In this document: piece by piece, positions 1-8,564 of the stretch | Layout: each line of letters opens with the position of its first letter | Numbering within the stretch: the first letter of the stretch is position 1 | Source of the DNA: Planktomarina sp. | GTDB taxonomy: Bacteria > Pseudomonadota > Alphaproteobacteria > Rhodobacterales > Rhodobacteraceae | DNA length: 45,813 bases | Assembly (NCBI GenBank): GCA_016780825.1 | Contig: JADHLF010000016.1 | Coordinates: 1-45,813 of the forward strand | Direction of reading: 5' to 3' | Notes under the pieces: model-generated | The model's database searches: none | What the model was told of the DNA's origin: nothing | What the model saw: the letters and a program-made list of their open reading frames with translations, nothing else | Made by a program: the position numbers and the translations under genes

Positions 1-1317
1 CTGCGCGAGACGGCTTATAAAGCCTGGGCCGCGCGGGGCGCCAATGGGGGTGAGACGGACAATCGGGAGATTGTCCGCGAAACCTTGCGGCTGCGGCAAG
101 AGCAGGCGGCCTTGCTTGGCTATGAGAGTTTTTCAGAGTTTAAATTGGAAACTCAAATGGCCAAAACACCGGCTCGGGTGCGTGATCTGCTGATGCAGGT
201 CTGGGGACCGGCCAAGGCGCGGGCCGAGGCGGATGGGGCGATCTTGACCCAAATGATGGCCGATGACGGGCTGAATGGCCCGCTCATGGCTTGGGACTGG
301 CGGTATTATGCACAAAAGCGTCGCAGGGCGGAACATGACCTGGATGAGGCTGAATTGAAGCCCTATTTGCAGTTGAATCAGATGATTGCCGCGGCTTTTG
401 ACTGTGCGCAGCGTTTGTTTGGCCTCACGTTTCAAGAGCTGTCTTTGCCCCTGCATCACAAGGATGCTCGGGTTTGGGAGGTGCGGCGCGACGGCGCGCA
501 TGTGGCGTTGTTTATTGGGGATTACTTTGCTCGGAGTGGCAAAAGATCAGGCGCCTGGTGCAGCGCGCTGCAAAGCCAACGCAAGAGGCCAAGCCCGCGC
601 GCGCCCATTGTGATCAATGTTTGCAACTTTGCCAAACCCTCCGGCGGGGCGCCTGCGCTTTTGTCATTTGACGATGCGCGCACATTGTTTCATGAATTTG
701 GCCATGCGCTGCATCAGATTTTGAGCGATGTCAGCTATTCGGCTGTTTCGGGAACCTCTGTGGCGCGCGACTTTGTTGAACTGCCAAGCCAGCTTTATGA
801 GCATTGGCTTGAAGTGCCTGAAGTTTTGCAAAAATTTGCCATTCATGCGCAAACTGGCGCGGCGATGCCGGATGATTTGCTGAAGCGTATGCTCGGGGCT
901 GCGACATTTGATATGGGATTTCAAACCGTGGAATATATCGCATCTGCGCTTGTGGATTTAAGGTTCCATGAGGCGGCGGCACCCCAAGATCCAATGGTGC
1001 AGCAGGCGGAAGTCTTGGCCGATATTGGCATGCCTACGGCGATTGGGATGCGCCATGCGACGCCACAATTTGCTCATGTCTTCGCTGGCGATGGCTATTC
1101 GAGCGGATATTATAGCTATATGTGGTCAGAGGTGATGGATGCGGATGCTTTTGCATCCTTTGAGGAGGCGGGCGGGCCGTTTGATCGGGAACGGGCGCGG
1201 GCTTTGCAGGACAATATTTTTGCGCGTGGTGGCAGTGCGGATGCGCAAGAGCTTTATGTCGCCTTTCGCGGAAAATTGCCCGATGCCACCGCCTTACTGC
1301 GCAATCGCGGATTATAG
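1..1317 (+). CDS. M3 family zinc oligopeptidase (Dcp/OpdA type), 5' end missing
   Basis: The frame is open from base 1 and runs 438 codons to TAG, so the gene starts outside the window; family members have about 670-680 residues, so roughly the C-terminal two thirds are present. The zinc site HEFGH is at bases 691-705 and the third ligand, the Glu of DFVELPSQ, is at 778-780, 25 residues after the second His as in thimet-type peptidases. A Tyr-rich substrate-binding stretch (YSSGYYSYMWSE) follows near 1095-1130. M3 enzymes are cytoplasmic and clip short peptides or dipeptides from peptide C-termini, helping recycle signal peptides and degraded protein. Dcp and OpdA cannot be separated from this fragment. 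The first ATG-like codon inside the fragment (85) is not the true start, because upstream codons also read like the family. It converges with the SH3 gene, 1 bp apart. Confidence 0.9.
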   Translation: MRETAYKAWAARGANGGETDNREIVRETLRLRQEQAALLGYESFSEFKLETQMAKTPARVRDLLMQVWGPAKARAEADGAILTQMMADDGLNGPLMAWDWRYYAQKRRRAEHDLDEAELKPYLQLNQMIAAAFDCAQRLFGLTFQELSLPLHHKDARVWEVRRDGAHVALFIGDYFARSGKRSGAWCSALQSQRKRPSPRAPIVINVCNFAKPSGGAPALLSFDDARTLFHEFGHALHQILSDVSYSAVSGTSVARDFVELPSQLYEHWLEVPEVLQKFAIHAQTGAAMPDDLLKRMLGAATFDMGFQTVEYIASALVDLRFHEAAAPQDPMVQQAEVLADIGMPTAIGMRHATPQFAHVFAGDGYSSGYYSYMWSEVMDADAFASFEEAGGPFDRERARALQDNIFARGGSADAQELYVAFRGKLPDATALLRNRGL

Positions 1318-1318
1318 C

Positions 1319-1834
1319 TCAGTCGAAGACCTCTGTCTGTGTGACGCCCCAAAGCGCGGTTTTGGGGGCCCAGCCTTTGTAGCCGGATGATGACAGCCGA
1401 CACCAATTGGGTTTGCAGGACATAAGCCGCGCCACGACGTTGCGCTCAAGCCGCGCGGTGACAAGAGACTCGGCTGTGGGATGATTGTGCAGATCCAAAT
1501 GATCCTGCACGATCACAACGGTGCGTCCACCCGACAGCAGCGAATAATGGATCCAGCCGCCCGCGCCCTCAAAATCAAGCACTTTGCGCCAATGGCCGTG
1601 TTCGGCCACGACCTGCAGCGGCATGTTGCGCAGCTTCAAGATCCAATCAATGCGATGGGTGAGCGACGGCCCGCGTCGTACATTGCCTTCACTGGCCTTT
1701 AAGGAAACGTAACGCGGGATCGGCAATTGGGTGACGGAGCCTTTTTGCGGCGGGTTTGCCAGCCCCGGTCCGGCGCAGAGTGCGATGCAGAAACACATAG
1801 AGGCAAATTTTTGCCATCCCCTTGCCATCCGCAT
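1319..1834 (-). CDS. secreted SH3-like domain protein
   Basis: A 171-residue protein with an N-terminal signal peptide: a basic start (MRMARGWQK), a hydrophobic core and a probable cut after GLA. The rest contains bacterial SH3-type repeats: NVRRGPS near the start of the mature part, and GGWIHYSLLSG and YKGWAPK, the usual ends of SH3b units. A Cys pair (CKPNWC) lies in the last domain. Bacterial SH3 domains of this kind usually bind cell-wall peptides or act as periplasmic scaffolds; no catalytic motif is visible. It lies just downstream of panB on the same strand and may be cotranscribed. An ATG at 1864, only 3 bp past the panB stop, would add 10 residues before the signal peptide; 1834 is preferred because AAGG lies upstream of it and the signal peptide then begins properly. 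The specific function is unknown. Confidence 0.75.
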   Translation of the reverse strand: MRMARGWQKFASMCFCIALCAGPGLANPPQKGSVTQLPIPRYVSLKASEGNVRRGPSLTHRIDWILKLRNMPLQVVAEHGHWRKVLDFEGAGGWIHYSLLSGGRTVVIVQDHLDLHNHPTAESLVTARLERNVVARLMSCKPNWCRLSSSGYKGWAPKTALWGVTQTEVFD

Positions 1835-1867
1835 TGGCCTTGGTGTGAAGATGCCGCGCCTCATCGT

Positions 1868-2680
1868 TCAGCGATAAATGTGATCTTCGCCGGGAAAGCT
1901 GCGATTTCGCACCTCCTCGGCATAGGTTGCAACAGATTTTTCGATTTGCGCGCCAAGATCGCCATAGAGTTTGACAAATTTCGGGGCAACGCCGGGGTTC
2001 AAGCCGAGCATGTCTTCCAAGACCAATATTTGCCCGTCACAGTCCAAAGAGGCGCCAATGCCGATGGTCGGAATGCGGATCTGCCGAGTAATTTTCGCCG
2101 CCAGTGGCTCAACCATGCCTTCCAACACAATGGCAAAAGCTCCCGCATCGCTGACGGCCTGCGCATCTTCTTCATGGCCGCGCCAGCTGTCTTCGATCCG
2201 GCCCTGTGTTTTGAACCCGCCCATGGTGTGGCTGGATTGCGGGGTCAGGCCGATATGGGCCATGACAGGAATCCCGCGCTCAACCAGAAACTTGATGGTT
2301 TGCGCCATGCGCTGGCCGCCCTCGAGCTTTACCGCTCCGCAGCCGGTTTCCTTCATGTTCCTGGCGGCATTGCGAAAGGCCACCTCGGGGCTTTCCTCAT
2401 AGGTTCCAAAGGGCATATCCACCACGATCAACGCGCGTTTTGTGCCGGTCACGACGGCCTTGCCATGCATGATCATCAGATCAAGCGGCACGCCCAGGGT
2501 GCTTTCCATCCCATGCATAACCATGCCCAAGCTGTCCCCAACCAAGATGAAATCTGCGTAGCGATCGACAATCGCCGCTGTATGGGCGTGATAGCTGGTG
2601 AGGCTGACAATCGGCGTGCCGCCTTTGCGGGCGCTGATCTGGGGGCAGGTGATGCGTTTAATGGCGGCTTGCGTGCTCAT
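1868..2680 (-). CDS. panB: 3-methyl-2-oxobutanoate hydroxymethyltransferase
   Basis: PanB transfers a hydroxymethyl group from 5,10-methylene-tetrahydrofolate to 2-oxoisovalerate, giving ketopantoate, the first committed step of pantothenate and coenzyme A synthesis in the cytoplasm. The 270 residues match the usual length. Visible family motifs are SLTSYHAHTAAIVD near the N-terminus, the metal-binding VGDSLGMV, the DMPFGTYEESPE loop and KLEGG. The start codon overlaps the panC stop by four bases (ATGA), so the two genes are translationally coupled in the order panC-panB. No regulatory site of its own is seen. Confidence 0.97.
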   Translation of the reverse strand: MSTQAAIKRITCPQISARKGGTPIVSLTSYHAHTAAIVDRYADFILVGDSLGMVMHGMESTLGVPLDLMIMHGKAVVTGTKRALIVVDMPFGTYEESPEVAFRNAARNMKETGCGAVKLEGGQRMAQTIKFLVERGIPVMAHIGLTPQSSHTMGGFKTQGRIEDSWRGHEEDAQAVSDAGAFAIVLEGMVEPLAAKITRQIRIPTIGIGASLDCDGQILVLEDMLGLNPGVAPKFVKLYGDLGAQIEKSVATYAEEVRNRSFPGEDHIYR

Positions 2681-3531
2681 GAGCTGTCCTTTCCGGGGTC
2701 GATCACCCGTTGATCAATCAATAGCACATCGCCAAAGGCCACCGCCAGCAAGATCACGGCGGGGCGATGCAACGGGCCTGAGAGCGCCGAGAGATCTTCG
2801 CTGTCACGGATGTCTACCGATTTGATATCACAGAGGGCTTGCTTTGAGAGATATTGGCTCACCTGGGTCACATAGGCTTCGGCGCTGGGCTGTGGATGAT
2901 GCTCGGCGTGGGTGAGGGCGGCATTGAGAATGGCTGCGGCGGCGCGCTGGGCAGGGCTCAAGCGTATATTGCGCGATGACATGGCCAGCCCATCGGCCTC
3001 CCGTGCCGTCGGATGGCCAATGATGCGCACTGGCATGTCCAAATCGCGGACCATTTTGCGAATGAGCGTCAGCTGCTGGTAATCTTTTTCCCCAAAAACA
3101 GCCACGTCAGGTTGGATGATGTTGAACAATTTGCTCACGACTGTGGTGACGCCCTGGAAATGTCCCGGCCGCAAAGCGCCTTGCAATATGCCTGACAGGC
3201 TAGGCACATCGACAATGGCATCGGCACCAGGAAGGTGCATTTCCGCCGGGCTGGGGGTGAAGACGGCCGCCACATTTTCGGCCTTCAATAGAGCCAGATC
3301 GCGGTCCAGATCGCGCGGGTAGCGGCTGAGATCCTCAGTCGGGCCAAATTGGGTTGGGTTCACAAAAATGGTCGCCACAACCGCATCAGCCTGTTGCGCA
3401 GCCCGGCGCATCAGCTGCAAATGGCCCTCGTGTAAAAACCCCATGGTCGGAACCAAACCGATGGTCTGCCCCGCCGCGCGCAGCCGGGCGATTTCTTGGC
3501 CTATGCGAATTTTAGATGGGCATATCTGCAT
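2677..3531 (-). CDS. panC: pantothenate synthetase
   Basis: PanC joins pantoate and beta-alanine with ATP, through a pantoyl-adenylate intermediate, to make pantothenate. The 284-residue protein has the nucleotidyltransferase signature PTMGFLHEGHLQLM (the HIGH-type motif is HEGH), FGEKDYQQL and the MSSRN segment that replaces KMSKS. The open frame extends 18 codons further upstream, but the ATG at 3531 gives the standard N-terminus (MQICPSKI) and has a GGGG run a few bases before it. It is the first gene of a panC-panB unit and diverges from the dehydrogenase gene at 3740. No panD (beta-alanine supply) is nearby. Confidence 0.96.
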   Translation of the reverse strand: MQICPSKIRIGQEIARLRAAGQTIGLVPTMGFLHEGHLQLMRRAAQQADAVVATIFVNPTQFGPTEDLSRYPRDLDRDLALLKAENVAAVFTPSPAEMHLPGADAIVDVPSLSGILQGALRPGHFQGVTTVVSKLFNIIQPDVAVFGEKDYQQLTLIRKMVRDLDMPVRIIGHPTAREADGLAMSSRNIRLSPAQRAAAAILNAALTHAEHHPQPSAEAYVTQVSQYLSKQALCDIKSVDIRDSEDLSALSGPLHRPAVILLAVAFGDVLLIDQRVIDPGKDSS

Positions 3532-3616
3532 AATGCACCCCACTGCTCTTTGCCTGCATTTACCCTGCCAGATGAGGGGCCGCAAGAGCGCTTCGCCACG
3601 ACAGAATCGCCCTTGG

Positions 3617-3645
3617 TTGACGCATTTTGGTGTGAAAAATATTGC
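3617..3645 (+). promoter_or_regulatory. possible promoter for the dehydrogenase gene
   Basis: TTGACG (3617-3622) is followed after exactly 17 bases by TATTGC (3640-3645). The -35 is strong and the -10 is weak at its end, which is common in Rhodobacter-type promoters. It would start RNA near 3652, about 88 bases before the ATG at 3740. Assigned by eye only. Confidence 0.4.
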
Positions 3646-3664
3646 GAGGTCGGTTTTCGCAACT

Positions 3665-3690
3665 GGGAGGTCGGCGCGACTTCCCTTTTT
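3665..3690 (+). terminator. intrinsic terminator inside the leader of the dehydrogenase gene
   Basis: GGGAGGTCG (3665-3673) and CGACTTCCC (3677-3685) form a 9-bp stem with one G-T pair and a three-base loop, followed at once by TTTTT (3686-3690). The T-run is only on the plus strand, so it would stop rightward transcription before the gene at 3740. No rightward gene ends just upstream. It is therefore either an attenuator or the end of a short or antisense RNA. Confidence 0.6.
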
Positions 3691-3739
3691 ACCTCGTCTT
3701 AGGGCAATCTATGCGCAACGCAAAAAGGAGTCGTGCGCG

Positions 3740-6238
3740 ATGAAGACGCAAGTAAAAGCATTGGTTGTCGGTGGCGGGGCAGTTGGGACCTCCATTGCCT
3801 ATCATCTGGGGAAGCGTGGTTGGGACACCATGCTGATTGAGCGCGATGAGCTGACCTCTGGCTCAACCTGGCATGCGGCCGGTCTCTTGCCGCTGTTCAA
3901 CATGTCCTATGCAACCACCCATATCCACAAATACTCGGTTGATTTTTATAAATCCCTCGAAGCAGAAACCGGTTTAAATGCGGGTTTTGCTGTGGTCGGC
4001 AATCTTCGGATGGCGCAAACAGAAGAGCGGATGGATGAATATCGCCTCTATGCCTCAACGGCGGAAACCTGCGGTGTGCCTTACGTTTTCATGTCACCGG
4101 ATGAAATTAAAGCCAAATGGCCGCTTATTCGCACCGAGGATCTCAAAGGCGCGCTCTATCATCATACGGATGGCTATATTAACCCAGCCGATGTGACCAT
4201 GGCGATGGCCAAGGGCGCGCGTCAATTTGGCGTCGCCATTGAGCGCAAGTGGCAGGCGGATGGTTTCCATTGGACCGGCAGTCACTGGGAAGTGACCTGC
4301 ACGAAAATGGTAGAGAAGGGCGGAAACCTCGTGCCTTCGGAGGAGCAAATTGTGATCACAGCGGAGCATGTGGTCACAGCATCGGGCAATCACGCGCAGC
4401 GCACAGCAAAAATGCTCGGACTCAAAATTCCTGCGATTCCGGTTGAACATCAATTTGTCGTATTGGAGCAAGATCCGGCATTGGTCGCCTATCGCGCCGA
4501 GGGCAACCCTGAACACCCGGTGATCCGCGACGCAGATGCGCAAAGCTATGTGCGCGAGGAACGCGGTGGGTGGATCCTTGGGGTTTACGAAAAAGAAGCC
4601 CCAGCGCGGTTTGAACATGGGGTGCCAGATAGTTTTAGGGCTGATCTCTTCCCGCTCGCTTTGGAGCGGATTGAGGAGCAATATATGGCGATGATTCACC
4701 GCGTGCCCTCCTGCGAGGACAGCGGGCTCAAGGATGATTTCAACGGGCCAATTTGTTATACACCCGATGGCAACCCGCTGGTGGGCCCAGCCCCCGGCCT
4801 GCGCAATATGTGGCTGGCGGAAGGCTTTAGCTTTGGCATCACTGCCGCTGGCGGCACGGGCTATTATATGGCGCAGATGATCGTGGATGGCGAGGCTGAG
4901 ATTGATATGGCCAGCCTAGACCCCAAGCGCTACGGCAATTGGATGACCACTGAATTTGCCATGCGCAAAAACGAAGAATGCTATGACCATGTCTATATTT
5001 TGCACCACCCCGATGAAGAACGCCCCGCCGCGCGGCCTTTGCGCACGGCGCCGGCCCATGATCGGCAAAAGGCACGCGGGGCACAGTTTGGCTGGGTCAA
5101 CGGGTGGGAACGGCCCAATTATTATGGCCCTCTGGATGCGCCTGAAGATTTTGACGAAAAATCTCGCAGCTTTCGCCGAGGTGCCTGGTGGCAATATGCG
5201 GTCGAAGAGGCCCGCGCCATCCGCCAAGGGGTGGGGCTTGTGGATGCCACAGCCTTTACCAAACACATCGTCAAAGGCCCTGGCGCAACGGCGTTTCTCG
5301 ATTGGTTCACCTGCAATAAATTGCCGCGCGTGGGCCGCATCAATCTCACCTATGCCCTGACGGCCCATGGCACCACGCGCACGGAATACACCATCGTGCG
5401 CCTATCGGAGCAGGAATACTATCTGGTCTCAGCGGGGGCCTGGACTGCCTATGATCAAGATTATCTGAAAAAGGCGATTGAGGACAAAGAGGCTGACTTC
5501 GGCCGTATTGAGCTGCAAGACGTCACCACGCAATGGGGTGTTTTTGCTCTTGCTGGCCCAAAGGCGCGGGATGTCTTGCGCGATGTGATTAATGATCCCG
5601 ATCCTGCCACGGCGCTCTCTAACAAGCGCTTCCCCTGGCTTTCGGCACGGCAAATTGAGCTGGGCATGTGTCCGGTCAATGCCATCCGTGTGGCCTATAC
5701 CGGGGAGCTGGGCTGGGAGCTGCATCATCCGATAGAGATGCAGAACTATCTGTTTGATCTGCTGGAAAAAGCCGGTGCAAAACACGGTATGAAACTGGTG
5801 GGCGCGCGGGCGCAAAACTGGCTGCGGCAGGAAAAATCCTATCGCGCTTTCGGCACAGAGCTGGGCCGCGATGCCACACCGCTTGAGGCTGATCTGCCAC
5901 GCTTTGTGGATCTGTCAAAAGAGTTTCACGGCAAAGCGGCCATGGAGGCGCTTGGGGTGCGGGTCAAGTGTTGCACACTTCTGATTGACGGCCCTGAGGA
6001 TGCGGATCCATGGGGCCGCGAGGCGCTGTATCATGGCGAGACCCGCGTTGGGCGCCTCACCTCCGGTGGCTATTCGGTCCATTTTGAGAAATCTATCGGC
6101 ATGGGCTACCTGCCGCCAGAGCTTGCCGTGCCGGGCACGAAATTGCAGGTGAAAATGTTCGACAGTCTTTGGGATTGCGAAGTGGTCGAGGACAGCCCCT
6201 ATGACCCCAGCAATGCCACCATTCGGATGGATGGGTAA
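3740..6238 (+). CDS. dimethylglycine/sarcosine dehydrogenase-like flavoprotein with GcvT folate domain
   Basis: An 832-residue two-part enzyme. Residues 1 to about 380 are a DAO-type FAD domain with the dinucleotide-binding GGGAVG at 11-16 and SGSTWHAAG, whose His45 matches the residue carrying covalent FAD in dimethylglycine and sarcosine dehydrogenases. After a linker, about residue 430 to the end is the GcvT/aminomethyltransferase-type domain that captures the released one-carbon unit on tetrahydrofolate (AYTGELGWELH, then the C-terminal barrel with TSGGYS). Known relatives oxidatively demethylate dimethylglycine, sarcosine or related N-methyl amines; the exact substrate cannot be read from sequence. 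The frame is open 124 codons further upstream, but AAGGAG at 3725-3730 sets the ATG at 3740, and the upstream part does not resemble protein. This family is common in marine Rhodobacterales that use glycine betaine. Confidence 0.9.
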   Translation: MKTQVKALVVGGGAVGTSIAYHLGKRGWDTMLIERDELTSGSTWHAAGLLPLFNMSYATTHIHKYSVDFYKSLEAETGLNAGFAVVGNLRMAQTEERMDEYRLYASTAETCGVPYVFMSPDEIKAKWPLIRTEDLKGALYHHTDGYINPADVTMAMAKGARQFGVAIERKWQADGFHWTGSHWEVTCTKMVEKGGNLVPSEEQIVITAEHVVTASGNHAQRTAKMLGLKIPAIPVEHQFVVLEQDPALVAYRAEGNPEHPVIRDADAQSYVREERGGWILGVYEKEAPARFEHGVPDSFRADLFPLALERIEEQYMAMIHRVPSCEDSGLKDDFNGPICYTPDGNPLVGPAPGLRNMWLAEGFSFGITAAGGTGYYMAQMIVDGEAEIDMASLDPKRYGNWMTTEFAMRKNEECYDHVYILHHPDEERPAARPLRTAPAHDRQKARGAQFGWVNGWERPNYYGPLDAPEDFDEKSRSFRRGAWWQYAVEEARAIRQGVGLVDATAFTKHIVKGPGATAFLDWFTCNKLPRVGRINLTYALTAHGTTRTEYTIVRLSEQEYYLVSAGAWTAYDQDYLKKAIEDKEADFGRIELQDVTTQWGVFALAGPKARDVLRDVINDPDPATALSNKRFPWLSARQIELGMCPVNAIRVAYTGELGWELHHPIEMQNYLFDLLEKAGAKHGMKLVGARAQNWLRQEKSYRAFGTELGRDATPLEADLPRFVDLSKEFHGKAAMEALGVRVKCCTLLIDGPEDADPWGREALYHGETRVGRLTSGGYSVHFEKSIGMGYLPPELAVPGTKLQVKMFDSLWDCEVVEDSPYDPSNATIRMDG

Positions 6239-6243
6239 AATTC

Positions 6244-6279
6244 AAAAGGGGGGGCGGGGACTTACGCCCCCCTTTTCTT
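6244..6279. terminator. bidirectional intrinsic terminator
   Basis: AAAAGGGGGG (6244-6253) pairs with CCCCCCTTTT (6267-6276) around a 13-base loop. The A and T flanks give a U-rich tail in both directions, so it serves the convergent dehydrogenase and oxidase genes on either side. Confidence 0.8.
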
Positions 6280-6294
6280 GTAAGCTCGGCAAGG

Positions 6295-7374
6295 TCAGGG
6301 CATAAATCGCGCGGGGCTCAGCTGCGCCACGGTCTCAGGTTTCAACCGCGGTTTTTGGCCCAACGCGGTGTCGGCCACCAGTTGTGATGCGGCGGGTGCT
6401 GTGAAGAACCCATATCCGCCTTGCCCCACGGCCCAGATGAAACTCTCCTCCTGCGGTGCAGCACCAAGAACCAGATTTCGATCCGGCGCAAATGTGCGCA
6501 GGCCGGCCCAAGACGAAATGGGCCGCGTCACCTCTTCGGTCACATAGTCTTGATAGCGGGCCAGAGCTTCGGCCAGATCCATATCATGTGGCCAAGCATC
6601 CATGGGCGCGCAGGGGGTCTCCTCCGCCAGCGATACGATCAATGCGCCTGCATCGGCCTTGGCATACCACCTCTCCCCGGGACCAAACAGCATGGGCCAA
6701 GCCGAAGGATCATGCCCGCCTGGCGCGGCCAATCGCGCGACGCTGCGGCGCATCGGGGTCAGGCCAAGAGGCGTAAGACCCGCGAGCGCGGCGATTTCAT
6801 CGCCCCAGGCCCCAGCGGCGTTGATCAACTGGCGCGCTGCGAATGTCTGCTGTTGGCAGCTCACCTGCCACCCGCCGGGAATTTTTTTAATGGCCTGAAC
6901 AGATTGATCGGTCTCAATCACCCCGCCATTGCTGCGCAAGAGTTTGGCAAAGCGTTGCAGCATCAGATCCGTGTCAATATCTTGCGCGGTGGTGCTATAG
7001 GCCGCGCGCAGAACATCCCGGGTATTGAGGATCGGCACGCGTGCCGTGGCCTCTGCCATCGAGATTTCCACCAGGTCCATATGCTGCCGGTCAGCCTCAA
7101 ATTGCGCGTCTTCACCGCGCAGGCATAGCAGCATAAAACCGCGCGGGCTCAGCACGCCCTCCAACAAATCCTCCCAATCGGCGCGCCCAGCTTTTGCAAG
7201 CGCGATGGTGGATGGGCTGCCGTAATTTTCCTCATAGAGCGCTGCCGAGCGACCGGAGCTGTGATAGGCCAAATGGGTCTCGCGTTCCAAGACCCGGCAG
7301 CTCCCGTGCTCCGCCAAGCGCGCCGCTGCTGAAATGCCAGCAATGCCGCCGCCAATGATGATAAAATCTTCCAT
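6295..7374 (-). CDS. FAD-dependent amino acid oxidase/dehydrogenase (DAO/DadA family)
   Basis: A 359-residue flavoprotein. The N-terminus EDFIIIGGGIAGISAAARLA is a Rossmann FAD site (GGGIAG at residues 8-13). AYHSSGRSAALYEENYG follows in the place where DAO enzymes hold the flavin, and GQGGYGFFTAPAASQLVAD near the C-terminus is the second conserved FAD-contacting segment. The family oxidises amine or amino acid substrates (D-amino acids, glycine, sarcosine) or related hydroxy acids; the substrate here is not determinable. An upstream in-frame GTG at 7389 would add five residues, but the ATG at 7374 starts exactly at the usual N-terminus. It follows the purine transport unit on the same strand but is separated from it by a strong terminator, so it may have its own promoter or depend on read-through. 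It converges with the other amine-type flavoprotein at 3740. Confidence 0.82.
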   Translation of the reverse strand: MEDFIIIGGGIAGISAAARLAEHGSCRVLERETHLAYHSSGRSAALYEENYGSPSTIALAKAGRADWEDLLEGVLSPRGFMLLCLRGEDAQFEADRQHMDLVEISMAEATARVPILNTRDVLRAAYSTTAQDIDTDLMLQRFAKLLRSNGGVIETDQSVQAIKKIPGGWQVSCQQQTFAARQLINAAGAWGDEIAALAGLTPLGLTPMRRSVARLAAPGGHDPSAWPMLFGPGERWYAKADAGALIVSLAEETPCAPMDAWPHDMDLAEALARYQDYVTEEVTRPISSWAGLRTFAPDRNLVLGAAPQEESFIWAVGQGGYGFFTAPAASQLVADTALGQKPRLKPETVAQLSPARFMP

Positions 7375-7410
7375 AGGGCAATCATGCACAGTTGCGCTGC
7401 ATTCAAAAGC

Positions 7411-7437
7411 AAAAAGGGGGCCATTGGCCCCCTTTTC
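7411..7437 (-). terminator. terminator after the binding-protein gene
   Basis: AAAAGGGGGCC (7412-7422) and GGCCCCCTTTT (7426-7436) form an 11-bp stem with a three-base loop and an A/T flank on both sides. Read leftward, it lies 21 bp past the stop of the binding-protein gene. Confidence 0.8.
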
Positions 7438-7457
7438 AAACCTGCTTAGGGTTTTGT

Positions 7458-8537
7458 TTAGTTTGGCACATCGCCTTCAATGCCTTCAACGTAGAAATTC
7501 ATGCCGGCCAAACCGTCATCGCCGTAATCAGAAGCGGTTTCACCTGCTGCCAACCAAACTGAGCCGTCTTTCTTGTTCAGCGGGCCAGTGAAGGCATGGT
7601 AGGATCCATCGGTCAGGCTGTCGCGCAGAGCTTCGGCGGAGGCCTTTACATCGGCTGGAACGGCGCTTGAAATTTCGCCGATGCCAACCATGCCAGCGCC
7701 GATGCCATCCCAAGTGCTTGTGGAGGTCCAGGTGCCATCCATAACGGCTTGGGTGCGGGCGATATAGTAAGGGGCCCAGTTGTCGATGATGGAGGACACG
7801 CGTGGCATTGGACCATAGGCGGCCATATCAGAGGCCTGACCAAATGTGATCACATTTCCAGCGGCCTGAGCAGCAGCTTGCGGCGCAGTGGAATCTGTGT
7901 GCTGCAAGACCACATCTGCGCCTTGCTCGATCAGAACTTTTGCCGCATCGGCCTCTTTGGTGGGGTCAAACCAAGTATAGGCCCAAACGATTTTAAATTG
8001 GACGTCTGGGTTTACTTTTTTGGCATGGATATAGGCAGAGTTGATGCCGCGGATCACTTCTGGAATTGGGAAGGAGCCAATGTAGCCAATGATATTGGAT
8101 TTGGTCATATGGCCGGCGATATGGCCCTGAACTGCGCGGCCTTCATAAAAGCGCGCGGAATATACAGAGACATTGTCCGCTTGCTTATAGCCTGTGGCAT
8201 GTTCAAATTTCACATTGGGGAATTTGGCCGCAACATTGATGGTTGGATCCATATAGCCAAAGGAGGTGGTGAAGATCAGATCAGCGCCCTTCAGCGCCAT
8301 ATCGGTCATGACACGCTCGGAATCTGGGCCTTCTGGCACGCTTTCCACATACATCGTTTCGACTTTATCACCAAAAGCCTCCACAACCGCTTTGCGGCCT
8401 TGGTCGTGCTCATAAGTCCAACCGCCATCACCGACCGGGCCGACATAGACAAAGCCGACCTTGGTTTTTTCAGCCAGCGCGCCTGTGGCCGCTGTCATCG
8501 CCAGCGCAGCGCTGGCTAGGATTGTTTTTATGTTCAT
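7458..8537 (-). CDS. BMP-family ABC transporter substrate-binding protein (purine/nucleoside type)
   Basis: A 359-residue periplasmic protein of the PnrA/BmpA family (type I binding-protein fold). Residues 1-22 form a signal peptide ending ALA before EKTK; there is no lipobox Cys, so it should be soluble in the periplasm, unlike the spirochaete lipoproteins of the family. The mature start KVGFVYVGPVGDGGWTYEHDQGR is the family signature, with the loop that contacts the nucleobase. Characterised relatives bind purine nucleosides. It is the last gene of a unit that begins with xanthine dehydrogenase, so a purine base or nucleoside ligand is inferred. AGGGGGA precedes the ATG. Being last before a terminator and having its own strong ribosome site fits higher expression of the binding protein. 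Confidence 0.9.
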   Translation of the reverse strand: MNIKTILASAALAMTAATGALAEKTKVGFVYVGPVGDGGWTYEHDQGRKAVVEAFGDKVETMYVESVPEGPDSERVMTDMALKGADLIFTTSFGYMDPTINVAAKFPNVKFEHATGYKQADNVSVYSARFYEGRAVQGHIAGHMTKSNIIGYIGSFPIPEVIRGINSAYIHAKKVNPDVQFKIVWAYTWFDPTKEADAAKVLIEQGADVVLQHTDSTAPQAAAQAAGNVITFGQASDMAAYGPMPRVSSIIDNWAPYYIARTQAVMDGTWTSTSTWDGIGAGMVGIGEISSAVPADVKASAEALRDSLTDGSYHAFTGPLNKKDGSVWLAAGETASDYGDDGLAGMNFYVEGIEGDVPN

Positions 8538-8564
8538 TAGGTTTCCCCCTGTTTATAAATGACC

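Noticed and set aside
1727..2713. 328-codon open frame antisense to panB
   Set aside because: panB on the other strand has full family motifs; the antisense product is Ala/Gly/His-rich without any recognisable domain, as expected from a GC-rich shadow frame.
2709..2722. FNR-like palindrome TTGATCAATCAA
   Set aside because: Spacer is two bases instead of four and it lies inside panC coding sequence.
3368..3739. 124-codon N-terminal extension of the dehydrogenase
   Set aside because: It overlaps panC, has no flavoprotein resemblance, and AAGGAG sits right before the ATG at 3740.
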